Shown: positions 8,385 through 19,081 of the stretch, in pieces
Layout: the number at the start of each line of letters is the position of its first letter
Numbering within the stretch: position 1 is the stretch's first letter
Assembly (NCBI GenBank): GCA_963730735.1
Contig: CAVSSX010000007.1
Coordinates: forward strand, 1,550,001 to 1,614,000
Direction of reading: 5' to 3'
Length of the DNA stretch: 64,000 bases
Source of the DNA: CAVSSX01 sp963730735
GTDB taxonomy: Bacteria > Actinomycetota > Acidimicrobiia > Acidimicrobiales > RAAP-2
Notes under the pieces: model-generated
What the model was told of the DNA's origin: nothing
Database searches by the model: none
What the model saw: the letters and a program-made list of their open reading frames with translations, nothing else
Translations under genes and position numbers: made by a program

Positions 8385-9602
8385 GTGGAATTCGGCATTT
8401 TCTTGAACGGCTACATCCCGGGGCCGGCTGCCCACGACACCGAGCAGGAGCACGCCCAGCTGATGCGCGAGGCCGAGTACACGATCTTCGCCGACAAGCA
8501 CAACTGGAAGTACGCCTGGTTCGGCGAGCACCACGCCCTGGCCGAGTACAGCCACATGTCGGCCCCCGAGGTGGTCATGGGCTACGTCGCCGGCCACACC
8601 GACTACATCCACCTGTGCTCGGGCATCAACAGCCTCTCGCCCCGCAAGGAGCACCCGGTCCGCTACGCCGAGCGGGCCGCCATGCTCGACCACGTCACCA
8701 AGCGCCGGTTCGAGTGGGGGACCGGCCGTGGCGCCGGGAGCCACGAGATGGCGACCTTCAACATCATGGACACGAACTCGACCAAGGTCGAGTGGGAAGA
8801 GGTCGTCCACGAGATCCCCCGGATGTGGGAGCAGGTCGACTACACGTTCCACGGCGAGCACTTCACCGTGCCCACGCCGCACAACGTCCTCCCCAAGCCC
8901 TACGGGCAGGGCCACCCTCCGATCTGGGTGGCGTGCGGGAACCCTCCGACCTTCGCCCGGGCCGGTGAGCTGGGCATCGGGGCGATCGCCTTCAACTTCG
9001 AGCCGATCTTCAACCTGAAGGGCCGGATCGAGGCGTACAAGGACGCCGTGGCCGACTGCAAGGAGCCGTTCGGCCAGTTCATGAACGACAACGTCATGAT
9101 GACCAACGCCGTCATCTGCCTGGAGGACCGCGACCGGGCCCGGGACATCGCCCTCGACCGGGTCAGCGGCTACCTGGTGACGATGGTCAACCTGTACCAC
9201 GACACCATGCCGAAGTCGCCCGACGCCATCACCTGGCCGAACGCCCCGCTGGTCCTGCGGGACCTGGCCGGGCCCGACCCCGAGGCGTTCCTGGACGAGC
9301 TGATCGCCGGGGGCTACATGATGGTTGGCAACCCCGAGGAGGTGTCCGAGCAGCTCGAGAACTACAAGTCGGTCGGCTGCGACCAGCTGGTGTTCGGCCT
9401 TCCCGGCGACCTGTACCCCGACGAGATCCTCGAGATGCTCGAGCTGTTCGGCGACCGGGTCATCCCCGAGCACGACCCCGACCGGGTGCACTCGACCGAT
9501 CGCTACCGGGCAACGGCCGTGCCCAAGTACGGGCCCTTCTCGAAGGAGCTGCCTGACGTCGAGTGGCCGACCGTGCTGCCGGTGACGGCGACCGTTGAGT
9601 AA
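8385..9602 (+). CDS. LLM-class flavin-dependent oxidoreductase (luciferase-like monooxygenase)
   Basis: The start is the GTG at 8385 (VEFGIFLNGYIPG), preceded by TTGGAGACAGA; the frame is open upstream but codes nothing recognisable. The 405-residue product has the bacterial luciferase TIM-barrel signatures KYAWFGEHHALAEYSHMSAP, ERAAMLDHVTKRRFEWGTGR and HPPIWVACGNPPTFARAGE. It ends with GYMMVGNPEEVSEQLENY, the usual closing motif. Members use reduced flavin to oxidise small organic substrates. It is the last gene of the rightward run, with no frameshift. Confidence 0.88.
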   Translation: MEFGIFLNGYIPGPAAHDTEQEHAQLMREAEYTIFADKHNWKYAWFGEHHALAEYSHMSAPEVVMGYVAGHTDYIHLCSGINSLSPRKEHPVRYAERAAMLDHVTKRRFEWGTGRGAGSHEMATFNIMDTNSTKVEWEEVVHEIPRMWEQVDYTFHGEHFTVPTPHNVLPKPYGQGHPPIWVACGNPPTFARAGELGIGAIAFNFEPIFNLKGRIEAYKDAVADCKEPFGQFMNDNVMMTNAVICLEDRDRARDIALDRVSGYLVTMVNLYHDTMPKSPDAITWPNAPLVLRDLAGPDPEAFLDELIAGGYMMVGNPEEVSEQLENYKSVGCDQLVFGLPGDLYPDEILEMLELFGDRVIPEHDPDRVHSTDRYRATAVPKYGPFSKELPDVEWPTVLPVTATVE

Positions 9603-10007
9603 CCGGACCGGTCGGCCAACGCCCTGAGCATCGGTGCGGCTCGCGCGAGACCCAGGGACCTCCGAAATTCGAAGCCTTTTCTCACGCAATGTGATGAGCG
9701 TGTCGGCGACACTGGACCGACGAGGGCGTGGAGGACCGGTCTGGGATCGGCTACCTGGTGGAGAACGATGGCGGCCAACGACCGTAGGCATCCCCCAACC
9801 CACGTAGTCATTTCGTGTTTCTGTCGGACGCTTGTGCCTGGCCGGATCCGCATACTCCTAGAACCACGAGCGTTCCGGGTCGACGTCGGGCGAGGGTCAC
9901 CCCCGTAGTAGTCGGGTGGGGATGAGCCGAGCCGAAAGAGGAGCCGGGAGCCGGTCGCCCGTGGATGAGGCCCGCCCCCGAACTCCCCAGGTCGAGAGAA
10001 GACTCCG
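9603..10007. other. 405-bp intergenic region
   Basis: No credible gene was seen. It holds a small inverted repeat (CACGC at 9683-9687, GCGTG at 9698-9702). It separates the flavin oxidoreductase from the polysaccharide locus and presumably carries the latter's promoter, but no clear -35/-10 pair was found. Confidence 0.4.
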
Positions 10008-11258
10008 ATGTCGACGCCAACCCCAGGGTCACCCACACCCCTCGACGGGACCGCCGGGCGGTCGACCGCAATGAAGATCCTGATCGTGGCGGTCTACGTC
10101 GCACCCCACGTGGGCGGCATCGAGGTCGTCGCCGCTCAACAGGCAGCGAGTCTGGCCGCCTCGGGCCACGACGTCACCATCCTCACGAGTCGATACGAGA
10201 AGACGCTCCCGCTAGAGGAGCGGGTCGACGGCTACCGGGTCGTCCGGACGCCGGCCTGGAACGCCCTCGAGCGTCGGACGGCGGTGCCCTACCCCTTTTG
10301 GGGCATCCGTTCGTGGTCCCGGATCGTCCGATTAGTTCGGCAGGCCGACGTCGTGCACGTGCACGACGTCTACTATCAACCGACCATCTGGGCGTCGCTT
10401 GTCACCCGCCTGCTACGCCGTCCGATGTTCGTGACCCAGCACGTGTCGATGGTCGAGCACGACAACGGCGTGGTCATGGCCGTGCAACGCCTGGTCTACC
10501 GAACCATCGGCGCCCGCATCTGGCGTTGGAGTCGTTGGATCGTGGCCTACAACACCATCGTCCGCCAGTTCCTGGTCGAACGAGGCGTCCCCCCGGAGAA
10601 GGTCCTGCTCAGTTACAACGGCATCGACACCGATCGGTTCCGCCCGGGCACCGCCGAGGATCGATCCTCGGCCCGACAGCGCTTCGAGCTGGATCCGGAG
10701 CGTCCCATCGTCCTGTTCGTGGGGCGCCTGGTCCCGAAGAAGGGCTTTCGGGAGCTCGTGGCGTCGGCTGACCCGAACTACCAGATCGTGCTCGTGGGTC
10801 CAGGGCCGATTCCCGAGCAGGTGCCGGAGAACGTCGTGTTCCTCGGTTCGATCGATCGAGCTGAGCTCATCCGGCTGTACCAGGCGAGCGACATCCTGGC
10901 CATGCCGGCCACGGGGGAGATGCTCACCCTGGCGATGCAGGAGGCGATGGCCTGCGGGCTGCCAATCGTCGCCACCGCCGACCCGGCCTATGACGAGTAC
11001 GACCTCGACGCCGGGAACATCGCCTTCGTCCCCGTGGATCCCGCCGTGCTGCGTCGAACGTTCCTCACGCTGCTCGAGGATGGCGACCGCCGGGGGCGCA
11101 TGAGCACCTACTCCCGACAACTGGCGGTGCAGCGGTTCGACTGGCGCCGCAACGCCGACGATCTGGCCGGCCTCTACCAGTTGGGAGTTGAGACGCCGTT
11201 GATCCAAACGGCAGACACGGTTGTGAATTCGGCAATGCGGGTAGAGCAAGCCTCATGA
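10008..11258 (+). CDS. Glycosyltransferase family 4 protein
   Basis: The ATG at 10008 has GAGAGAAGA upstream; an internal ATG at 10071 (MKILIVAVYVAPHVGG) is the more typical GT4 beginning and remains possible. The protein (up to 416 residues) shows the N-terminal Rossmann strand with GGIEVVAAQQA, HVHDVYYQP, the C-terminal start PIVLFVGRLVPKKGF, and the retaining GT4 E-x7-E motif as GEMLTLAMQEAMACGLP. It should transfer a sugar from an NDP-sugar to a lipid-linked or growing glycan in the cytoplasm. The next gene overlaps by ATGA. Confidence 0.9.
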   Translation: MSTPTPGSPTPLDGTAGRSTAMKILIVAVYVAPHVGGIEVVAAQQAASLAASGHDVTILTSRYEKTLPLEERVDGYRVVRTPAWNALERRTAVPYPFWGIRSWSRIVRLVRQADVVHVHDVYYQPTIWASLVTRLLRRPMFVTQHVSMVEHDNGVVMAVQRLVYRTIGARIWRWSRWIVAYNTIVRQFLVERGVPPEKVLLSYNGIDTDRFRPGTAEDRSSARQRFELDPERPIVLFVGRLVPKKGFRELVASADPNYQIVLVGPGPIPEQVPENVVFLGSIDRAELIRLYQASDILAMPATGEMLTLAMQEAMACGLPIVATADPAYDEYDLDAGNIAFVPVDPAVLRRTFLTLLEDGDRRGRMSTYSRQLAVQRFDWRRNADDLAGLYQLGVETPLIQTADTVVNSAMRVEQAS

Positions 11259-11770
11259 GCCTTGCCCAGGACTCCAGCGAGCTTGCGCGCTCCATGCCGA
11301 GGGGCGAGTCGACCGGACACCGTTGGTGGCCGTGGGTGGCCGGTATCGTGGCAATCGGGGTGGGCGTGAGTCTCCTGTTTCCCGGCGCCCGCCACCAGTG
11401 GGCCCTCTCGGTGGTTCGGCAGCCGACGCCTTACACGACGCTGTCGTTCGTCCACTCCGTGTCCTTGCCGAGAGCAGTGCCGGCCGACGGCAACGTCTCG
11501 TTCTCCTTCACGGTCGCCAACAACGAGGGAAGGGACATGACGTACCACTACGTGGTGTCCAGCGCCGACCCGACGGCGAATGAGGCGACAGCCATCTTGC
11601 AGCGCGGCACATTGCATCTCGCTCCGGGCCACAAGGCGGCGGCCTCGGCAGAGGTGCGACCTGTCTGCTCGACGTCGACCTGTCGAGTGGTCGTGTCGCT
11701 CGAGGGGCAGAGCGAGTCCATCGACTTCCTGGTGCGTAACTACGCTGCGTCGAGCTCGACAGCCGGATGA
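11255..11770 (+). CDS. Single-pass membrane protein with extracellular beta-sandwich-like domain
   Basis: The 171-residue product starts in the stop of the glycosyltransferase (ATGA). One membrane segment (WPWVAGIVAIGVGVSLLF, residues ~25-43) is followed by a ~120-residue domain rich in beta-type sequence (NVSFSFTVANNEGRDMTYHY, then CRVVVSLEGQSESIDFLV) with two Cys five residues apart. The pattern looks like a CARDB/DUF1616-type Ig-like domain. It probably faces the outside and works with the DUF2206-like protein three genes on. Function unknown. Confidence 0.6.
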   Translation: MSLAQDSSELARSMPRGESTGHRWWPWVAGIVAIGVGVSLLFPGARHQWALSVVRQPTPYTTLSFVHSVSLPRAVPADGNVSFSFTVANNEGRDMTYHYVVSSADPTANEATAILQRGTLHLAPGHKAAASAEVRPVCSTSTCRVVVSLEGQSESIDFLVRNYAASSSTAG

Positions 11771-11780
11771 CGGGTCGACG

Positions 11781-12498
11781 ATGACGGCGTACATAACCAC
11801 GAGTTGGGACGACGGTCACCAGCTCGACCGCCGGATGGCTGACGAGCTTGCCGCGTGCGGCGTCGCCGGGACGTTCTACATCGCCCCGAGGTGTCGCGAG
11901 CTCGACGAGAGTTCACGGCTCTGCGACGCCGACATCCGAACGCTGTCCCAGGGATTCGAAATCGGCGGCCACACCCTGACTCATCCGCACCTCACGAGGA
12001 TCCCCGACGGCGCGGCGTGGCGGGAGATCGCCGATGGAAAGGCGGCCTTGGAGTGCGTGATCGGCCGAGAGCTCACGGCCTTCTGCTACCCCTACGGTGA
12101 CTTCGGCGGCACCCATCCCGGGATGGTCGCGCGGGCCGGCTACTCGGTGGCGCCGGACCATCGAGCGATTTCGGACCGATGCTCCCTCCGACTGGCTCCG
12201 AATGGGCACCTCACTGCACGCCAGCAATTACCTCACCGGCGGGCCTCAGGTCCTTCGGCTGGCCCGATCGCTGCGCCACGCCGCCGGCATGTGGCGGAAC
12301 TGGGACGTCCTCGGCCGTCGCCTGCTCGAGGATGCCCTGGCCGACGGCGGGGTCTTCCACCTGTGGGGCCACAGTTGGGAGATCGAGGCCCACGATGACT
12401 GGGACCGCCTCCGGCACGTCCTGGGCGAGCTCGCCCACGCCGGGGCCGTCTGCGTCACCAACGGCGAGTTGGCCACACGGTTGGCAGCCGTCGCATGA
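11781..12498 (+). CDS. Polysaccharide deacetylase (NodB-type; one frameshift)
   Basis: The ATG at 11781 opens MTAYITTSWDDGHQLDRR, with the catalytic and metal Asp pair of the carbohydrate esterase 4 motif. GGHTLTHPHLT provides the metal-binding H-x4-H-type motif, and FCYPYGDFG is motif 3. A spare C at 12153-12154 breaks the frame; removing it gives SVARTIERFRTDAPSDW and the rest (WGHSWEIE near the end). About 238 residues, no signal peptide. It probably removes acetyl groups from a glycan intermediate in this locus. Confidence 0.82.
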
Positions 12499-14934
12499 CG
12501 ACGACCATCGAGCGGGACACGGGAACGCAGCCCGATTCGGCAGCCGAGGGACATCTCCCGGGCGATCCCGACCTGCCGGGTGCCGAAAGCGGGGAGCGCG
12601 CGCCCCGGCCGCGATGGCTGGACCGCTGGCTGGTCCTGGCTGTCGTGGCAGTGGCGGCGACGAACTATCTGTTGCTCAGCGACCATCGGGTGCCTTTCCT
12701 CGGTGCCGCCCTCGGCTTCTGGCTCATCGTGGTGTACCCGACGTATCTGCTGAGCACCACCCGGACCCGAGGCCGGATCAACGGTTGGGAGCGGATCGCC
12801 TACAGCCTCGGCATCGTTCTATTGACTCTCCTAGTCGGCGGTCTGCTCCTGAACGAGATCTTGCCGCTCGTCGGCGTGCCCCGCCCCCTGGCCCGCATCC
12901 CGGTCCTCGTTGCCGTCGACACCATGAACGTGGCCCTGATGGTCGTGCGGATCCGACGGGGGGCCATAGCCCGGACGTGGGTGTCGATGCTCCGCACTCT
13001 CCGTCGTCGGGAGTGGCGGGTCCTGGTGCTCAGCGCGCTGTCGGTGCCCCTGGTCGTCGGTGGTGCGAACCGCCTCAACAATGGCAGCAGCAACGTCGTC
13101 ACGATCGCCGCCCTGGCCGTCGTCGTGGCGGTATTCGCCCTAATGCTGGCTTGGCGGCGCAGCCCTCCGGGACTCCGTCGTCGCCACGGCGATCTACCTG
13201 GTCGGCCTGAGTCTCCTCCTCTCGACGTCGCTGCGGGGTTGGTACATCACCGGGCACGACATCCAGCGGGAATATCCGGGTGTTCCAGCTGACGAAAGAC
13301 AACGCCCACTGGAACATCGATATCTTCCGCGATGCCTACAACGCCTGCCTGAGTATCACGATCCTCCCGACGGAGATCTGGCAGATGGTGCCGGTCGACG
13401 ATCCCTACATCTACAAGGTGTTCTTTCAGTTGTTCTTCGCCACCTGCCCGGTGTTGGTCTATCTTCTCGCCCGGCGGTATTGGTCGAAGCAGGTGGCGAT
13501 TTTGGGGTCGTGTACTTCGTGGCCTTCCCGACGTTCTTCACCGACATGCCGTTCCTGAACCGCCAGGAGACGGCCTTCCTCTTCGTGGGCATCGCCCTCC
13601 TGGCGATGACCCGACGACAGTGGTCACTGTGGCATCGGCGGTTGGCCCTTCTGGTCTGTGCGTTGGGCGTGGGGCTGAGCCACTACTCGACGATGTACGT
13701 ATTCTGCGGAACGCTGGCCCTGGCGTGGTTCCTCGAGAAGGTGTTCCTGCTGATCGGGCGACTGGGGCGTCGCAATAAGGCGACGCATCGACGGGAATCG
13801 GTGAACTGGGCCGATACGGCCAGGGCCCTGACGCTCGGCGTCGTCATCGCCGTGGCCGGGATGGCGTTCGTCTGGGGCAACGTGGTGACGAAGACGGACC
13901 TCGGGCTTTCGACCGTCGTCAAGCAGGCATTGCCCCAGGTGTTCGGAGGGAAGCCGGCAGCCAAGGCCTCGAGCACGGGCTACGGAATCCTGTCGAGCGG
14001 GGCCCAACCGACGAGCAGCCAGCTCATCAAGGACTATCGGGCGCAGAGCCTCCAGACCCGGCGCCTCAGCTCACCGGGTACGTTCGAGCCCCTCTCGGAG
14101 GTCGGTCGAGCCGCAACGCCGGCCATCACGCCGCCGAACCTGCCGGTGACGGCGGCTGGACGTCTCCTCACCTACGCGCACACGTCGGCTTCGCAGGTCA
14201 ACGATCTCGTCCGTGGCGTAGCGGCGAGGGCGGAGCAGATCTTCGTCCTGATCGGGCTGGCAGCGATCATTCTGATGCGGAAGTACCGGCGTCAGGTCGG
14301 TCGGGATTATTACTTTGTTGGTGCGGCCAGCATCCTCATGGTGGCGGCGGTGACCGTCTTGCCCGGCCTCTCGGTGAGCTACGGGTTGCTCCGAGCCCTC
14401 CAGCAGGCGCTGATGTTCCTGGCGCCGGTGCTGGCGGTCGGGTCGTACATGGTCTTCCGTCCGCTCGGCCGAGTTTGGGCGGCACGGAGTTCGATGGTGC
14501 TGGCACTGGTCTTCATGGCCTCGACGATCGGTCTCATGCCACAGCTGCTCGGCGGGTATCCGGCCCAACTGAACCTCAACAACAGCGGCTCGTACTACGA
14601 CTGGTACTACATGCATCCCCAGGAGATCACAGCGCTCCGGTGGCTCGGTTGGCAGCCGAACACGCTTCCGAGTGGCGTGCAGGCCGACTACATCTCGGAC
14701 CGGTTCGAATTCAAAGCACCTAACGCCATCAGCGGCTCCCAATACATCACCGATATTTTCCCGACGTTGCTCCGGACGTCGACGTGGGTCCTTATTGGCT
14801 ATTCCACGTTGCACACCGGCACCACCGTGGCCGTGGTGAACGGCAACCTGGTTGACTACCACTACCCCTTGAGCGTCTTGAACAACACGAAGAACCGGGT
14901 GTTCGATAACGGCGGTGCCGTCATCTATAAGTAG
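12495..14934 (+). CDS. Multi-pass membrane protein, DUF2206-like (three frameshifts)
   Basis: The ATG overlaps the deacetylase stop. The product, about 812 residues when joined across shifts near 13150, 13275 and 13500, has more than 12 hydrophobic segments. It carries the conserved block WYITGHDIQREY, FQLTKDNAHWNIDIFRDAYN, then ITILPT, which I recognise from DUF2206 membrane proteins of archaea and actinobacteria. Late segments (GLGLSHYSTMYV) recall dolichyl-phosphate-mannose-type glycosyltransferases, so a lipid-sugar-dependent transferase of the envelope is plausible (inference). Its position in a glycosyltransferase/deacetylase operon fits. Confidence 0.72.
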
Positions 14935-15075
14935 GGCGTCGTCGAACGGTCGGACAGCCACCGATCACTGCGCCGGTTCACGTAGAATCGGCTTCGCCCG
15001 GTTAACTCCCAGGTCGGACACTTGTTTGCCGCCGCGGTATCTTTTCGGCAACTGGCGTGGCTATGGTTTAAGGGC

Positions 15076-16914
15076 ATGAAGCGTCTGGCGGAGGCTCTCT
15101 CAACCGCGCGCCGTAGCGTTCGTTCCCGGCACAGCATTCTCCGCCGGTTCACCGCCATGGCAACCGCACTCACAGTGGTGACCGTACCAATTGCGTTAGC
15201 GCATTCGGTGGATGCCTCGGCCGCATTGTATAAACCGATCGTGGGGTCGGCCACGACCCAGGACGGCAACGGCTACTGGGAGGTCGGGTCCGACGGAGGA
15301 GTTTTCAGCTTCGGGGACGCGCAGTTCTACGGCTCGACCGGCAACCTGCACCTGGTGGCCCCGGTGGTCGGCATGGCGTCCTCCGCCGACAGTGCCGGGT
15401 ACTGGATGGTGGCCTCGGACGGCGGGGTGTTCAGCTTCGGCGACGCCAAGTTCTACGGCTCGACCGGCGGTCTCCGGCTCAACAAGCCGATTGTGGGCAT
15501 GGCCGCCGCCCCCGACGGCGGCGGCTACTGGCTGGTGGCCTCCGACGGCGGGATCTTCGCCTTCGGCGACGCCAAGTTCTACGGCTCGACCGGTCTCCTC
15601 CATCTGGTAGCGCCGATCGTCGGCATGGCGGCCACCCCCGACGGTGGGGGCTACTGGCTGGTGGCCTCGGACGGCGGGGTGTTCACCTTCGGCGACGCCA
15701 AGTTCTACGGCTCGACCGGGGTCTTCACCTGGTGAAGCCGGTGGTCGGTATCGCCTCGACCACCGACGGCGGTGGCTACTGGATGGTGGCCTCAGACGGC
15801 GGCATCTTCGCCTTCGGCGATGCGGCCTTCCAGGGTCGATGGGTGGCCAGCACCTCAGTGCCCCGATGGTGGCCATGGCGGCCCACCGGGGCGGCGGCGG
15901 CTACACGATGATCGGTGCCGACGGAGCGACTTACAGCTTCCCGACGTCACCGTCGATCGCCACGTCGACCTCATCGACGGGGGCGCCGACGCGAGTGGTG
16001 GGTTGGCCCTGGGTATGGAGCTTCCGCCACTCCAGAGGGTGCGGTGGCCGCCGCCTACAGCATTGGCATCCGCTGGGTGCGTCTCGAAGCGGTCTGGTCG
16101 TCGGTCCAGCCCAACGGTCCGGGGACCTACGACTGGTCGGTGATCGACCAGTCGGTCGAGGCAGCCGAAGCCGGCGGTATGCAAGTCGACCTCATCATCG
16201 ACCGGGCACCGACCTGGGCGCAGACGTCCAGCGCCGTGGGCAACGCATCCGCCGCCCCGGCGTCGGCGACGGCCTATGCCACCTATGCCGCAGCCGTTGC
16301 GGCGCACTACGGCCCCTTGGGTGTCAGCACCTACGAGATCGGGAACGAGCGAACGTCTCCTCCGCCTCCGCACCAACGCCGAACCCGCTCGTAGATGACC
16401 ATGTCGAGGACTCTTATGCCGGAGTCAAGGCGGTCCAGCCGGGTGCGACTGTGTCGAGCGGGGTCTGCTTCAGCTACCGACGATGCGACCGACATCAATC
16501 CGGTGGAGTTCTTGAGCGACATGAACGCCGACGGGGCCAAGGGGAGCTTCGATGCCCTCGGTGACCATGCCGATAGCTATCCGGCGCTGGCCGAGACGTC
16601 GAGGCCTGGCCGGGTTGGCCCCAGATGAGCCAGACGAGCCCTTCCATCCGGAGCGTCATGACGGCCAACGGCGATGCCCAGAAGCAGGTGTGGATCACGG
16701 AGATTGGCCTCGGCAGGGCCGAACGGCGGGGCACAGCGGCGCAGGCACAGGAAATGTCCAGATCATTTCTAATGCTAGGGCCACGCCGCCGATCGGCGGG
16801 ATCTTCGTCTATCAGTACCAGGATGCGGCGACGAACCCCGACTACTTCGGGCTGCTGAACGCCGACGGTAGCCAGAAGCCGGCATGGGCGGCATTGGCCG
16901 CAGCCATCGGTTGA
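15076..16914 (+). CDS. Secreted repeat protein fused to a clan-A glycoside hydrolase (several frameshifts)
   Basis: The ATG at 15076 begins a signal peptide (RRFTAMATALTVVTVPIALA, cleavage after VDASA). Five 42-residue repeats of the type DGGGYWLVASDGGVFSFGDA + FYGSTG + VVGMA follow (15262 to about 15890). Then comes a hydrolase domain with GIRWVRLEAVWSSVQ, a TYEIGNE motif (acid/base Glu) and VWITEIGLG (nucleophile Glu), ending NPDYFGLLNADGSQKPAW as in GH39/GH5-like enzymes. Frames change near 15728, 15840, 16020, 16360, 16480, 16560 and 16700. The gene is either dead or badly sequenced, and the many intact motifs favour sequencing error. The repeats probably bind the cell surface or glycan. 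Confidence 0.75.
15262..15890 (+). repeat. Five tandem 126-bp coding repeats
   Basis: Units begin at about 15262, 15388, 15514, 15640 and 15763, each 42 codons. They are highly similar at DNA level (for example GGCGACGCCAAGTTCTACGG recurs). The fourth unit is one codon out of phase because of the frameshift near 15728. Confidence 0.85.
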
Positions 16915-17657
16915 GGGCCCAGACGACGAAGTCGACGTGTTCCGGATGATGCGCGCCGGGTTACCGGCGACGATCGATCGTTCGGGGACGTCCTTGGTCA
17001 CCACGGACCCTGAGGCAATGATCGAGTCGGCACCGACCGTCACACCGGACAAGATGGTGGCCCCGCTGCCGACCAGTGCCCGATCCCCGACGTTGATCGC
17101 CACATGCAGGGGACGGAGTTCGCCGTCGACGGAGATCTGGTGGGCGTTCGAGTCGAGGACGTTGCAGTTCCACGAGCAGCCGGTCCCCTCGCCGAACGTG
17201 ATGCGGTAGAAGCAGGTCACCGTGGCGTTATCGGAGATGTGCGATTTGTCACCCATCTCGAGGATCGCGTCGTCGTGCACGAACACCGAGGCGCCACGGT
17301 GAATGTGCACCGTGCCGGTGACAGAGAAGGTCGCACGCTTGCCGATGTGCACGCAACTTGGCGTGGGCGTCAGATAAACGAAGCCCATGAAGAGGTAGGC
17401 GCCGGGCGCCATCTCGATCTTCGATCCTGGTCCGATCTTCAGTGGGCGCCCCGGGCGACGACGATCCTTCCGCCGTAGCGGAGCGTCAGGTACAGCGAGC
17501 GGAGCAGCCCCACGTGGAGGAGGATGTTGACGATGACATCCCGCTGCGGCGGCCCCTCGGATGCGGGCAGCTTGCCCCGCACCAACGCCTTCCAGTTCTT
17601 CGGCTGCCCGGCCCCGACCGTCTCCGGGTTGTCTGTGATGACTGCTGCCTGTTGCAC
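16915..17657 (-). CDS. Left-handed beta-helix (hexapeptide) acyltransferase (frameshifted)
   Basis: The ATG at 17657 starts MQQAAVITDNPETVGAG. A shift near 17445 joins the N-terminal part (LHVGLLRSLYLTLRYGGRI) to PLKIGPGSKIEMAPGAYLF and the hexapeptide region (VGSGATILSGVTVGADSIIA, then SVVTKDVPERSIVAGNPAR). Such WbbJ/maltose-O-acetyltransferase-like enzymes acetylate sugars in surface glycans. In the shifted frame no stop appears until 16495, antisense to the glycosidase, so another indel near 16935 probably hides the true stop. The end given is the end of conserved sequence. Confidence 0.78.
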
Positions 17658-17668
17658 GGTTCCCCTCC

Positions 17669-19062
17669 CTAAGCTGCTGCCATTGATGGTTCGCTGAAGC
17701 CCGCCAGCCGAAGTGTTCCCTTACGAGACGACCGCAACACGGTGATGCTGGCAATCAGGGTCGCCGACGCCAGGCCTACCGGCCAGGCGACTGCCATCAT
17801 GGCCAACCCGTGCGGCGCCAGAGCCCAGGCCACGACGCAGGTCACCACAGCGAAGGTGAAGTTGGCGGTCATGATCGTCCCGAGTTTTCCGGTGAGCCGG
17901 AGCACGGTGAGGAGCCAGTTCAACGCGGCGAGCGGCAGTGCGGAGAGGGCGAAAATCGCCAGGACCACAGCGCCGCTCGAGCTGTAGGTCTTCCCGAACA
18001 GCAGGAGTAGCCAGGGCGACGCAGCGGCGATGAGCAGGCTCGAGGGGACGCAAAACAGCGCAAGGAGCCGGCTGCTGCGCCGCATCATGTGCCGAAGATC
18101 GGCGTCGGTCTGGCTGCCTTCAGCGAGGAAGGACTGCTCCACTGCATAGACGCCGGCGTAGAGAAGGTTGGCTACCTGAAAAGCGATGTAGTAGAAGGCC
18201 GTCGCCCTGGCGCCGATCCGGTCAAGCACGATGAGGGGCAGGACGAACGTGGGGAGGAGGGTGAACAGGTTCCCGAGATAGTTCGCGCCAGAGAATCGAA
18301 CGAGTGGCACGAGCGTCGCTGCGGATCCCTTCAGCTTCGGCCGATAGCGAAGGACGGTAAGGAGGAGGATGACGCTGGCAATGGCGGCGGTCGCATAGCC
18401 GATTGTGGCCGCTATGTAGAGGCCGAACGCACCCGCGCCGGCAACGGCGATCCCAGCGACGATCTTCGTGACGCCGCCGATCACCCCGTCGACGAGGACA
18501 TTGAAGCGCGCCTGGCGGAGCCCGATGAAGATCGCATCGGTGAGGAGGTTCAGCGTGCCGAGGGCCGCCATGGCGATGAAACCTATGGCTATCAGCGGAT
18601 TGTGGTCGACGAAGGCCAACTTGGGTGCGACGTAGGGGACGATCACGAGGTACCCGGCGCCGAAAACGACCGTTGCCGCCGCGACCAGTGCGAGCGACGA
18701 CGTGATGAGGGTGTTGGGGTCCTCGGCCCCAGGCAGGAAGCGCACCACGGTGCTGTTGAGACCGAGAAGCGAGAGGAATCCGACGGCCCCGGCCACGGCG
18801 AGCAGCGAGGTGGCGAGCCCGACATCGGCCACCGAGAAGAGGTGGGCGCTCAGAATCCAGAAGATGAAGCCGGCGGCCGCCTGAAGGCCGGAGTTCAAAA
18901 TCAAGAACAGCGAACTGGTCAGCAGATGGTTGGAACGGAGCCGGGCCAGCGGGGAGGCACCCGGGCGGGCATGGCGAGGGACGTTGACCCTCGAGGGGCC
19001 GGCCGCCGACGTGGGCGTGCCTCGGTCGAGGGGACCGGGACCGGCGCCGGCTGCACGGTCAT
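17669..19062 (-). CDS. Polysaccharide flippase / oligosaccharide transporter (one frameshift near the start)
   Basis: The main frame (17669-18904) gives a 411-residue polytopic protein with about 12 hydrophobic helices, starting SSLFLILNSGLQAAAGFIFW and containing FSVADVGLATSLLAVAGAVG and LLGLNSTVVRFLPGAED. This is typical of Wzx/RfbX-type flippases that move lipid-linked glycans across the membrane. No start codon lies in this frame upstream. An ATG at 19062 (MTVQPAPVPVPS) in another frame, 20 nt after the preceding gene, reaches it if one base is corrected near 18955. It belongs to the leftward polysaccharide operon. Confidence 0.85.
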
Positions 19063-19081
19063 CTCGCTCGCCCGGGATGCC

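Noticed and set aside
15262..15890. Regular 126-bp repeats as a CRISPR array
   Set aside because: Repeats are contiguous, in frame and code a known-looking protein repeat; there are no spacers.
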